A stretch of 35,247 bases of DNA from JAWXBG01 sp034439875 (GTDB lineage Bacteria; Bacteroidota; Bacteroidia; Flavobacteriales_D; Sanyastnellaceae), in NCBI GenBank assembly GCA_034439875.1, contig JAWXBG010000044.1:1-35247 (forward strand), given 5' to 3'. The notes beneath the pieces were generated by a model, which was given only the letters and a program-made list of their open reading frames with translations, did no database searches and was not told the origin of the DNA. The translations under genes were made by a program, and so were the position numbers. Positions 1 through 7,968 of this stretch are shown here, piece by piece. The stretch's first letter is position 1. Each line of letters opens with the position of its first letter.

Positions 1-110
1 CGGGATTATTTGATGGTGTATATTCATACATCGAGAATAAAAATTGAGAAAGTGCGCGATATTAAAGGGGGTTAGCGCTGTAATAGATTTCCAATGCGGG
101 TTCTGGGATT
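1..110. repeat. Right part of dispersed palindromic element, copy 1 (cut by window edge)
   Basis: This stretch aligns over about 110 bases with the right half of the full element at 25912-26092, with roughly 85% identity by hand count. Shared blocks include TGTATATTCATACATC, AGAATAAAAAT, ATTAAAGGGGGTTAGCGCT and AATAGATTT, ending in a decayed terminal repeat (TTCTGGG at 101-107). The left half would lie outside the window. It contains no open reading frame of note. Confidence 0.85.
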
Positions 111-117
111 ACATAAC

Positions 118-144
118 AAAAGCGCCTCCGAATTTCGAAGGCGC
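118..144 (-). terminator. Rho-independent terminator of the 174-4328 gene
   Basis: Read on the minus strand, GCGCCTTCGAA pairs with TTCGGAGGCGC (plus-strand positions 122-144, one G-U pair, minimal loop) and is followed by TTTTGTT. It lies 30 bases past the stop codon of the large repeat protein and so closes the three-gene minus-strand unit. Confidence 0.8.
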
Positions 145-173
145 CTTGTTTGGTTAAGTTAATCAGTCTAAAT

Positions 174-3100
174 TCAAGGGCATGGACTACCAAATAGGCT
201 CAGGAAGATCAGTAAGTCAGAAACACCAACTTGAAGGTCATCATTGAAGTCTCCGGTACAAGGCGGTCCACTGCAACTTGTTCCATATATACTCAAGAAT
301 ATAAGCAGATCGGAAATACCTACTATTTCGTCGTTATTTAAATCGGCTGGACAATAGTTTTCATCGGTATCTATGATACCACTGCAGTCGTTGTCAACTC
401 CCTCTCCTGTTCCCGGAGCGCCCGGATAAACATCATCTCTGTTGTCATTGCAATCAGTATTGTCGGATACAAATCCACTCGGAGTTCCGTTGCATGACAA
501 AGTTGTATTTGTGGGATTTCCAAAACCGTCGCCATCATTATCCGCAAAGAAGGGAACACCCGTTTCACTTAAAATCTCAACCGAGAGAGATGAAATTGTA
601 TCGCAGAAAGAATGTTCTGTTACAAAGTAAATACCCGCATTATTCACAGATGCTGAAGAACCCGTTGCCCCATTGTTCCATAAATATGTGCTTCCAATTT
701 TGGGATTTGATACAGACAGAATTGCATTTTCACCCGAACAAATAACTCCAGGATTTGCCGAGATTTCGGGAGCCACTGAAGGACCTTGTGGAATCGGGAA
801 TTGAAAGACCCCTCCATTGGCAGTAGTAATGTATGCAAGACAACCATTGGCTTCAATTCCAGTGCAATCATTTGTATCTCCTGTTGAGTATAATTCCCAT
901 GTGAGTCCCCCGTCTGTACTCACACAAATTGCACCGCCTTCGCCTACACATATAATTGTGCTGCCATTTACAAATACATCGTACCATGTATATTGATACC
1001 CTGTGTTGATTGGTCCCCAAGTATTTCCATTGTCATAAGATCCCCACACAGTTCCACCGCTGCCTCCTACGAAAACACATGTGCTCGCACCCGAGTAGTA
1101 TCCACCGTAGAATGTTGTTCCACCCCCGGTGCCACCGCCACCACCAGTTCCATTAGCCGAATACCATTGACCGGTTCCAAAATTGTAGTAGCAGATAAGG
1201 CCACCACTGCCGAATGCCCACAAGTATCCACCGGCATACCATCCACCATACCAAGTTGTGCCGGTTGGGACTCCTGTAGGGTTGATCGGATACCATGTGC
1301 CATTATAGTAATAGCAGATCGTATTGTTGTTTCCAAAGTAATACCCAGAGCCTCCACTCCAGAATCCACCATAGAAATTCGTTCCGGGTAAAAGTCCTGA
1401 AGGATTTGCAGGTAAAAACGGTCCCCCATTATATGATACACATACCAAACCATTGGCTCCAAAAATCCAAACGGCATAGTTATTTGCATCACCGGTATAA
1501 GTTACTCCGTATATATCATCGTTAGTTCCAGTAACAATTGGAGTCCAAGTAAGTCCTCCATTAGTGGTAAAGCACAATTGACCATTCGGTAATGTTACAT
1601 AGCCAATAAGTGGCGAAAGCCATGTTGACCCTGTTGCATCTACAACTATAGGAAGGCTCACATCATCGCTTGGAAATACCTGCCATACTTGAATAGGCGA
1701 CAGATACTCAACTGTGTTGCATCCACTCGAACTTGTAACTGTAAGAGATGTGATGTACAAACCATCGACAACATATGTATGTGTTGGATTCGCAGCACTT
1801 GACGTATTTCCATCACCAAAGTCCCAAAGATAATTTGTAACATCTCCAATTATTGAAGCAGTGAAATCAACAGTTGATGACGGTAGGTAGAAGTTATAAC
1901 CATTTGCGGCTATTGATGAAATTGCATCGTCTACCACAACCGTGGCAGAAGACTGTGAGCTGCAGTTGCTTCCATCGGTGTATACAAGTGTATAAATCCC
2001 GGCACCCACTGTTATTTCTTGCGATGTTTCGCCAGTATTCCAAACTATACCGGATGAATATGAAGAGCTCAATACCACTGAATCGTTAAAACAAATTACG
2101 GGATTTATCGGAGTTATAATCGGAGTGATAGGGGCGGCATAAACATTTACAACTACAGTATTCGAAGTTCTCTCGCAACCGCCTGCTGTTGCTGCCACGC
2201 AGGAATACGAACCGGATTGGGTAACCTGAATACTTTGTGTAACTGCACTATTGCTCCATAGATATGAAGCAAAGCCATTTGATGCATTCAGCGCAACAGA
2301 TCCTCCAGTGCAGAATGAAATAGGTCCATTTGGAGTGATGGTATTTTCTGGCACAGAATACTCAGTTATTTGAACATTGGCTGAAACACCTGGACATCCA
2401 TCATCATCAAATCCAATCACGCGATAGAAAGCTGCGCTGTCTACCCATAGTGTTTGTTGATTGCCCACAAGATTGAGTCCACTGTACCATTGATAACTTT
2501 CAAGTCCTACAGTGGCTGTAAGCAGAATACTATCTTCCGGACAAATGCTGATGTTGCCCGAGGGAGTAGTTGTAACTAAAGGGCTGGTGAGACAAGCATC
2601 TATATAAATTGCAGTGCGAAATGAGTTGCTCCAAGTCCCATCAAGTCCAAGATTTCGAATGTTCAACACATGGGCTCCTGGTTCTAATAGTCCGGAGTTT
2701 GTATTTGAACTGATCTTTTCATAAGCGTTATTGTAGTTCCCATCTATCGCAAGAAGCGCAGATCCATTTCCTTCACCAGGATCTGAATCAAAGAAGTATT
2801 CAGCATAAACGATTTTCACATCGCGTGAAGTAATTGGAGTTTCAATTGTCATTGCAATAGAGAAAGTCTCACTCCATTCCCCATCCAATCCGCGCATGCG
2901 AACATAAAGTTTGTGCAGCCCATTTCCTGGAGATGAAACACCATTGGCGAACGCTGATTCAAACGCATTGTTGAAATTACCGTCGAATGCGATTAGCGCA
3001 GTACCTGCTCCTTCCCCGGGATCTGTATTCCAGAAAAATTCTCCTTGAGTGATTTTTAGATCGCGCGCGGTGATGGCTTCTTCAACAGCGAAAACGGTGC

Positions 3101-4328
3101 TAAATAGTTCTGACCAAGAGCCGTCGAGTCCCCTAGATCTTACAGATAGAGTATGTGCGCCCGCGATTGGAACCGATAGGGAGTTGGCAAATGCTGCCTC
3201 GAATGCGCCATTATAATTTCCATCGAAAGCAAGAAGAGTAATGGCATTTCCTTCCCCAGGATCAGTATTGAAGAAATATTCAGAAGCAGTTATCGAAATA
3301 TTTCGAACGCTTAGAATATCTTCAATTGAAATGGATGTACTGAAGGTTGCCGACCAATCGCCGCTGTTATTGGCTACACGAACATAAATTCGATGCAGTC
3401 CGGATGCTGGGATGTTCACTCCTTCAGCAAATACCTTTTCAAATGCATCGCTGAAGTTTCCATCAAATGCTATAAGTGTTGAGCCATTGCCCTCACCGGG
3501 ATCGTTGTCAAAGAAGTATTCCGCCACTTCAATTTTAGTGTCATTTGAAACAATTGGGTTTTCAACTGTTATTACTCTTGCGAATACAGGTCCCCACGTA
3601 TTGTCTATTCCTCTTAGCCTTATGCCGATCTTATGAAGACCCGGATTAGTTGTGAGTGATGTTTGAATTACTGTTTCGAATGCATCGCTAAATACTCCAT
3701 CGAAGGCAACTACAGCAATGCCATTTCCCACGCCTGGATCTGCATCAAAGAATATTTCGGCGCTTGTTAATCGAATATTTCTCGAAGACAATGAATTTTC
3801 GACAGTTATTACACGTTTGAAAATGGGTCCCCAATTTCCATCTAATCCTTTAATACGAATATTGAGAGTGTGGACTCCTAAAGGCATTGAAATGTTGTTT
3901 AATCCAAGTGATTCCCATGCATCACTATAATTTCCATCGAAAGAAATTAGAGCAATCCCGCTTCCTTCTCCTGGATCAGTATCAACGAAAAATTCGCCTT
4001 GGGTTATTTTTATGTCTCGGGCATTTAAAAGGTTATCAACGACAATACTTCTCGAAAAAACATTTCCCCAGTTTCCGTTGCCGTCTTGCAGTCTTATATT
4101 CAGGGTATGACGTCCAACAGGCAGAGCTGCTAACGTCGCGTTTACTTGTTCCCAAATATTGTTGAAGGCGCCATCCGAAGGAGTAAGAGGAATTCCTAAA
4201 CCTTCTCCTGGATCTGAATCAATGAAGTATTCTCCCGCAGCTATGGAATGTACTTGTGCTCTTAACACAGTGCAAACCATAAAAACGACCATTGTCAACC
4301 CCAACTTGATGGAATGTTTCCTATTCAT
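174..4328 (-). CDS. Large secreted repeat protein with PKD, propeller-like and dockerin-like modules
   Basis: This is a 1384-residue surface or secreted protein of unknown function. Residues 1-25 form a signal peptide ending LRAQ. Residues about 28-594 hold seven imperfect repeats of about 80 residues, each opening with a YFFDxDPGEGNG-type motif followed by an AFDGN segment and a GLDGxWGxxF strand. Residues about 595-800 look like Ig-like surface modules, followed by a PKD domain (about 800-880, with WDFGDGN). A Gly/Tyr/Trp-rich region (about 885-1220) contains TTNGGLTW and STDGGLTW, typical of BNR/Ycf48-like propellers. A MopE-like calcium motif (DNDGDGFGN, DCNDN, VDNDCSG) and two dockerin-like EF-hand repeats (each ending SDLLIFLS plus a Cys) finish the protein. 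No usual T9SS type A or B sorting domain is visible. It is last in a minus-strand operon, 39 bases after the beta-helix gene. An adhesin or structural role is inference. Confidence 0.85.
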   Translation of the reverse strand: MNRKHSIKLGLTMVVFMVCTVLRAQVHSIAAGEYFIDSDPGEGLGIPLTPSDGAFNNIWEQVNATLAALPVGRHTLNIRLQDGNGNWGNVFSRSIVVDNLLNARDIKITQGEFFVDTDPGEGSGIALISFDGNYSDAWESLGLNNISMPLGVHTLNIRIKGLDGNWGPIFKRVITVENSLSSRNIRLTSAEIFFDADPGVGNGIAVVAFDGVFSDAFETVIQTSLTTNPGLHKIGIRLRGIDNTWGPVFARVITVENPIVSNDTKIEVAEYFFDNDPGEGNGSTLIAFDGNFSDAFEKVFAEGVNIPASGLHRIYVRVANNSGDWSATFSTSISIEDILSVRNISITASEYFFNTDPGEGNAITLLAFDGNYNGAFEAAFANSLSVPIAGAHTLSVRSRGLDGSWSELFSTVFAVEEAITARDLKITQGEFFWNTDPGEGAGTALIAFDGNFNNAFESAFANGVSSPGNGLHKLYVRMRGLDGEWSETFSIAMTIETPITSRDVKIVYAEYFFDSDPGEGNGSALLAIDGNYNNAYEKISSNTNSGLLEPGAHVLNIRNLGLDGTWSNSFRTAIYIDACLTSPLVTTTPSGNISICPEDSILLTATVGLESYQWYSGLNLVGNQQTLWVDSAAFYRVIGFDDDGCPGVSANVQITEYSVPENTITPNGPISFCTGGSVALNASNGFASYLWSNSAVTQSIQVTQSGSYSCVAATAGGCERTSNTVVVNVYAAPITPIITPINPVICFNDSVVLSSSYSSGIVWNTGETSQEITVGAGIYTLVYTDGSNCSSQSSATVVVDDAISSIAANGYNFYLPSSTVDFTASIIGDVTNYLWDFGDGNTSSAANPTHTYVVDGLYITSLTVTSSSGCNTVEYLSPIQVWQVFPSDDVSLPIVVDATGSTWLSPLIGYVTLPNGQLCFTTNGGLTWTPIVTGTNDDIYGVTYTGDANNYAVWIFGANGLVCVSYNGGPFLPANPSGLLPGTNFYGGFWSGGSGYYFGNNNTICYYYNGTWYPINPTGVPTGTTWYGGWYAGGYLWAFGSGGLICYYNFGTGQWYSANGTGGGGGTGGGTTFYGGYYSGASTCVFVGGSGGTVWGSYDNGNTWGPINTGYQYTWYDVFVNGSTIICVGEGGAICVSTDGGLTWELYSTGDTNDCTGIEANGCLAYITTANGGVFQFPIPQGPSVAPEISANPGVICSGENAILSVSNPKIGSTYLWNNGATGSSASVNNAGIYFVTEHSFCDTISSLSVEILSETGVPFFADNDGDGFGNPTNTTLSCNGTPSGFVSDNTDCNDNRDDVYPGAPGTGEGVDNDCSGIIDTDENYCPADLNNDEIVGISDLLIFLSIYGTSCSGPPCTGDFNDDLQVGVSDLLIFLSLFGSPCP

Positions 4329-4367
4329 ATGGTTGGATATTGATTATTTATTTTTTGAATGGTTTTA

Positions 4368-5621
4368 TTATCTATCGAAACCATCTGCGGAAATATTTAT
4401 GGTCTGTCCTGCGAGCACGCGACGCGGAGCAATCACAAATGTGGTTACAGCACCATTCGCCGTTTGCGTAAAATTTTCACGGGAATATGAACCGCCAAAA
4501 CAGTGAGCGTTGTTTCTTGTAAGATCCAAGTCAATATGTGCATTGTCCGGATTTCCGCCATTAATTTGAGGGCCAGCAGTCACTTCTCCGGTTGTTGTAT
4601 TCATTGTAAATACCGCACCTTGAATGTTCGTGCCGTCATTAAGTATTGTGTTATAGGACAATGTAGTATTTAAGTTTGTATAGTTGTATTGAAAGAGGTC
4701 GTTAATACTTTGTACGTTACTTCCAAAAGCGTAAATAGCGGGACCGGCAGTTTGGATAGTGTTATTGAAAAATTCGGTAACAGAATTATGTGACTGAGTG
4801 TATAGACCCCAATTGTTGGCATTGCCATTGTGATAAATGGAATTATTGAACACTCTGTTTTTGTCAGCAGTGGAAGTTTTACTACCGGTGATCCAAATGC
4901 CAAGTTGGGAAGAAGTATTGGTGTCCATAAAGTTATTTGCGATATAGAAAAACTGACTCGTTCCTGAGTTCAGAACGCATGCAGAACCGCCACAGAATGC
5001 AGATAAGCCGCCACTAATCCAATTCCCTACGATGTAGTTCACATCATTTGAAGCAAGAGCATCTGTAGTCGTATATATACCGTGAGCGCATGCTGATGCT
5101 ACTGTTACGGAGTTTCCAACTACTCGTCCAAATCGAAATGCAATTTGGCCGGAGAGTAAAGTGTTGTTCGCAATATTCACGTCGTAGTAATTTCCATCCC
5201 AGTTGCAATCTCCATCATCTAGTAAGTTATCCATTATTACAATTTTGGATCTAGTACCGGCAGGAGCGGAAATACCAGCAGAAATATTCGACCCGGTTAG
5301 CATGTGGGCTTGAATAATCGTGAGGTTCAAACCAATTGAATTTGGACTAAAGATGATGTCGCCACTTAGTTTGAATCTTGTACCTTCTAATGCAGAAAGC
5401 AGTTGTAGTGATTTGTTTGTAATGGTAATGTTTTCGCTGTAATGACCACCGTTAGCTTTTGGGTAGATAAGAATTCTGTCCCCACTAACGGCTGCTGCAA
5501 CTGCTGCATTGATTGTTTCAAAAGCTCCGCCTTGACCACCTTCTGCTACAATTCTGTCGGTTGCAAATGACATGGAAGTGATAGCGATCGATGATATGAC
5601 AATGGAAAATATTTTTTTCAT
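4368..5621 (-). CDS. Secreted right-handed parallel beta-helix protein
   Basis: This 417-residue protein has a signal peptide (MKKIFSIVISSIAITSMSFA) followed by AEGGQGGAFETINAAVAAA, the usual opening of pectate-lyase-like or NosD-like beta-helices. The body is rich in NNT, NNS and NNxI turns (such as NVANNTLL-type and FNNTIQTA stretches), as expected of stacked coils. It is a clear paralog of the adjacent upstream gene (5664-6938). Both share the opening GDRI-I-PK-SENITITNKSLQ region and a nearly identical tail, APRRVLAGQT then ISADGFDR. No catalytic residues of a specific polysaccharide lyase can be named, so enzymatic versus structural function is open. It lies 42 bases after its paralog and 39 bases before the large repeat protein, so co-transcription is likely. 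Confidence 0.85.
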   Translation of the reverse strand: MKKIFSIVISSIAITSMSFATDRIVAEGGQGGAFETINAAVAAAVSGDRILIYPKANGGHYSENITITNKSLQLLSALEGTRFKLSGDIIFSPNSIGLNLTIIQAHMLTGSNISAGISAPAGTRSKIVIMDNLLDDGDCNWDGNYYDVNIANNTLLSGQIAFRFGRVVGNSVTVASACAHGIYTTTDALASNDVNYIVGNWISGGLSAFCGGSACVLNSGTSQFFYIANNFMDTNTSSQLGIWITGSKTSTADKNRVFNNSIYHNGNANNWGLYTQSHNSVTEFFNNTIQTAGPAIYAFGSNVQSINDLFQYNYTNLNTTLSYNTILNDGTNIQGAVFTMNTTTGEVTAGPQINGGNPDNAHIDLDLTRNNAHCFGGSYSRENFTQTANGAVTTFVIAPRRVLAGQTINISADGFDR

Positions 5622-5663
5622 GATAATTTATTTGTATTTGTAATTGATTGAAGAATAAAGGTT

Positions 5664-6938
5664 TTATCTGTCAAATCCTTCGGCTGAAATATCAATTGTC
5701 TGACCATTGAGTATTCTTCTTGGTGCGCTGAAGAATGTTACTTGCGTGGTTGTATTGGTCGTGCCAACGTAATTGGCCCTACTCAGTGACCCTCCGAAAC
5801 AACCCGCATCATTTCGGCTAAGATCCAAGTCGCTATATTGGAGATCTGCACTGCCTCCATCAATCGAAAGTCCAGTTAGAATGGCTCCTGTATTGTTGTT
5901 GACTGTAATGGAAACACCCGAAAAGTTTGTTCCGTCATTGTTGATTGCGCCAAAAGGAGTATTGGATGTTTCAATATAATTGTATGCAAGCACATCTGAA
6001 TTCGTCAATATATTGGAACCTATTCCGTATACACCTGTCCCATTGTTTTCAATGGCATTGTTCATTATGTAGTTATAGGATGTATGTGATCCAATATACA
6101 CAGCCCAAGAATTCGTACTCGAATGTTCAATGGTGTTGTTGAGAATATAGTTGGAATTGGCAGATGAGGATTTGGTGGATGCGATGTACATCGAATTTTG
6201 GTTTTGTCCGCCTCCATCTATGTAGTTGTTTGAAATATTGAAGAATTGATTTGAACTGCCGTAATAAATTCCATACGTGGCTGAAGCAGAATATGTCGTG
6301 GCCAATATTTTGTTTCCAACAATTTGAAACACTTCATTGGTTCCGATAGGGTCATTTCCCACCGAAATGCCATGTGCCACAAGCGTACCTACATTTATAT
6401 AGTTTCCAAGCACTTTTCCATAACGTAGATATACGTATCCATTCATTAGGCTATCAGCAGCTACATTCAAATCATAGTTGTTGAGGGCAAAGTCTATATA
6501 GCCGCTCGTGAGTTTACATCCAATAATTGTTACCTTGGTTCGTGTTCCTGCGGGCGAACTAATAGATGTAGCAATATATCCGGACGTGATGTGCGCTCCT
6601 GAAACTGTCAGATTCATTCCGGCGGCAGCAGGATTAAAGGTGATATTTCCAGTAAGTTTCCAGTACGTACCTTCCGTTGCTGTCAAGAACTGTAATGATT
6701 TATTGGTAATGGTTAAATTTTCACTGTAGACGGCCCCTGCCGGTTTTGGAGTAATAATTATACGGTCTCCACTTACGGATGCTGAAATGGCATCGGTGAT
6801 GGTTGCATAGGTCCCTCCTGCCCCGCCATCGGCTACAAGCAAATCTGTGGCACTGCTTGATACAGCAAATGTTGTAAATAGAGACAGAAATAGAAAAGGA
6901 GATGAAAATAGAAATGGGATTGGAGAGATTTTTCTCAT
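5664..6938 (-). CDS. Secreted right-handed parallel beta-helix protein (paralog)
   Basis: This 424-residue protein is first in the three-gene minus-strand unit. A long hydrophobic leader (residues about 5-30, FLFSSPFLFLSLFTTFAVSS) acts as a signal peptide. It is followed by VADGGAGGTYATITDAISA, again the first coil of a parallel beta-helix. Asparagine-rich turns (NNYIDGGGQN, ILNNTIEHS, IMNNAIENN) recur through residues about 150-340. The C-terminus APRRILNGQTIDISAEGFDR closely matches that of the downstream paralog, which points to tandem duplication and a conserved functional tail. No lyase signature is visible. Surface-associated function is inferred from the leader and the operon partner. 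Confidence 0.85.
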   Translation of the reverse strand: MRKISPIPFLFSSPFLFLSLFTTFAVSSSATDLLVADGGAGGTYATITDAISASVSGDRIIITPKPAGAVYSENLTITNKSLQFLTATEGTYWKLTGNITFNPAAAGMNLTVSGAHITSGYIATSISSPAGTRTKVTIIGCKLTSGYIDFALNNYDLNVAADSLMNGYVYLRYGKVLGNYINVGTLVAHGISVGNDPIGTNEVFQIVGNKILATTYSASATYGIYYGSSNQFFNISNNYIDGGGQNQNSMYIASTKSSSANSNYILNNTIEHSSTNSWAVYIGSHTSYNYIMNNAIENNGTGVYGIGSNILTNSDVLAYNYIETSNTPFGAINNDGTNFSGVSITVNNNTGAILTGLSIDGGSADLQYSDLDLSRNDAGCFGGSLSRANYVGTTNTTTQVTFFSAPRRILNGQTIDISAEGFDR

Positions 6939-7290
6939 GAAATTAAAATTTGAGGTTATTCGATGATTTTATCTTGCAAAGGAGCTTACATCTTGAGTTC
7001 AAGTACTACGGTGAATAACGTATTTCGGGAATTACAAGCGATTCTCTGTAGAGGCACGGAGAACCGAAGAGATTCGATCCATTACAATTAGTTTCTTTCC
7101 TATCGTAAACGTTTTTCTAGATTCGGTCAAGTCAATTCGCTAGCAGATTTTAAATGCTTAAGAGGTTCACTTTATTGAATATATAACATTAAGTCGGATG
7201 TAACAATTTTATGTGAGATGCGCGATTTCGGTTCGTCTTTTCTCGGTCGTTTAAACCATGGATGAGTGAATATTTGCATAAGTTTGCCAT
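6939..7290. other. Divergent intergenic region of about 350 bases
   Basis: This gap separates the minus-strand surface operon from the plus-strand acetyltransferase gene. It should hold both promoters. The only element I can point to is TAAGTTTG at 7279-7286, annotated separately. I see no RNA gene, no strong hairpin and no credible small coding frame. Confidence 0.5.
7279..7286 (+). promoter_or_regulatory. Candidate Bacteroidota -7 element upstream of the GNAT gene
   Basis: TAAGTTTG matches TAnnTTTG exactly and ends 4 bases before the ATG at 7291. No good -33 TTG lies at the expected distance. If used, the transcript would start at or next to the start codon. Confidence 0.4.
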
Positions 7291-7866
7291 ATGTTACGCT
7301 TGGCCTCACAAACATTTTTACTCGAAACTGAACGACTTTGGCTTCGACCCATCCTGCCAAGCACCTTTAAAGAGGCATCAGGCAATTTGGATCCGAACCT
7401 TCTACTCGAATTTTATGGAGTAAGTGAAGAAAAAGAGATGATGCGCGAACTTCAGATGGCTGATGAGGGTTCCGAGATGTATGGAAAGTCTTTGCTGCTT
7501 TTTCATCTTGTAAGAAAGTCCGATGATTGTGTTTTGGGTTCTTGTGGTTACCATACTGTTTACACCAAACATTTTCGAGCCGAGTTGGGTTATATTCTCA
7601 ATAAGGAGGAGGATATGAAGCAAGGCTATATGACTGAAGCTCTTCTCGAAGTTTTGCGATATGGAGTGAATGAAATGGGCCTTGAAAGAATTGAGGCATA
7701 CATAGATGCCAACAATATTGCGTCATTATCTCTTTTGAAAAAATTTGGTTTTCAGTTCGAGGGAGTTGCACGAAAACATTATAGGGCGAATGACAAAAAT
7801 GAGGACTCAGATTTGTATTCGCTCACAGACAATGATTGGAGGAAAATTTTTGAGGGTAGCAAATAA
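7291..7866 (+). CDS. GNAT family N-acetyltransferase (RimJ/RimL type)
   Basis: This 191-residue protein opens with LLETERLWLRPI, the signature first strand of RimJ/RimL-type acetyltransferases. A central LGSCGYHTVY then AELGYIL segment is followed by the acetyl-CoA loop region (KQGYMTEALLEVLRYG) and by ERIEAYIDANNIASLSLLKKFGFQFEG, the classic C-terminal motif of the family. The reaction is transfer of acetyl from acetyl-CoA to an amine. The substrate (ribosomal protein N-terminus, antibiotic or small molecule) cannot be told from sequence. It stands alone, divergent from the surface operon and convergent with the symporter gene. The ATG at 7291 is supported by the adjacent -7 element. Confidence 0.9.
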   Translation: MLRLASQTFLLETERLWLRPILPSTFKEASGNLDPNLLLEFYGVSEEKEMMRELQMADEGSEMYGKSLLLFHLVRKSDDCVLGSCGYHTVYTKHFRAELGYILNKEEDMKQGYMTEALLEVLRYGVNEMGLERIEAYIDANNIASLSLLKKFGFQFEGVARKHYRANDKNEDSDLYSLTDNDWRKIFEGSK

Positions 7867-7968
7867 TATCTCCAACAATAAATTTAACGAAACCGAAGTG
7901 GGAATCGAATTTGTTGTTCCGTATTGATTAATTGAACTTATTCCATTAAACCTCCTATATTTTCTCGC

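Noticed and set aside
993..1492. Overlapping open frames on both strands inside the Gly/Tyr/Trp-rich part of the large repeat protein (for example a 132-residue plus-strand frame and a 141-residue minus-strand frame)
   Set aside because: Their composition is the expected by-product of the GGN-rich codons of the real gene. They have no start context, no domain and no neighbours.
7867..7968. Weak inverted repeat (CAACAATAAATT versus AATTTGTTG) between the convergent acetyltransferase and symporter genes
   Set aside because: The stem is AT-rich and interrupted, the loop is long and no T tract follows, so I do not call it a terminator.
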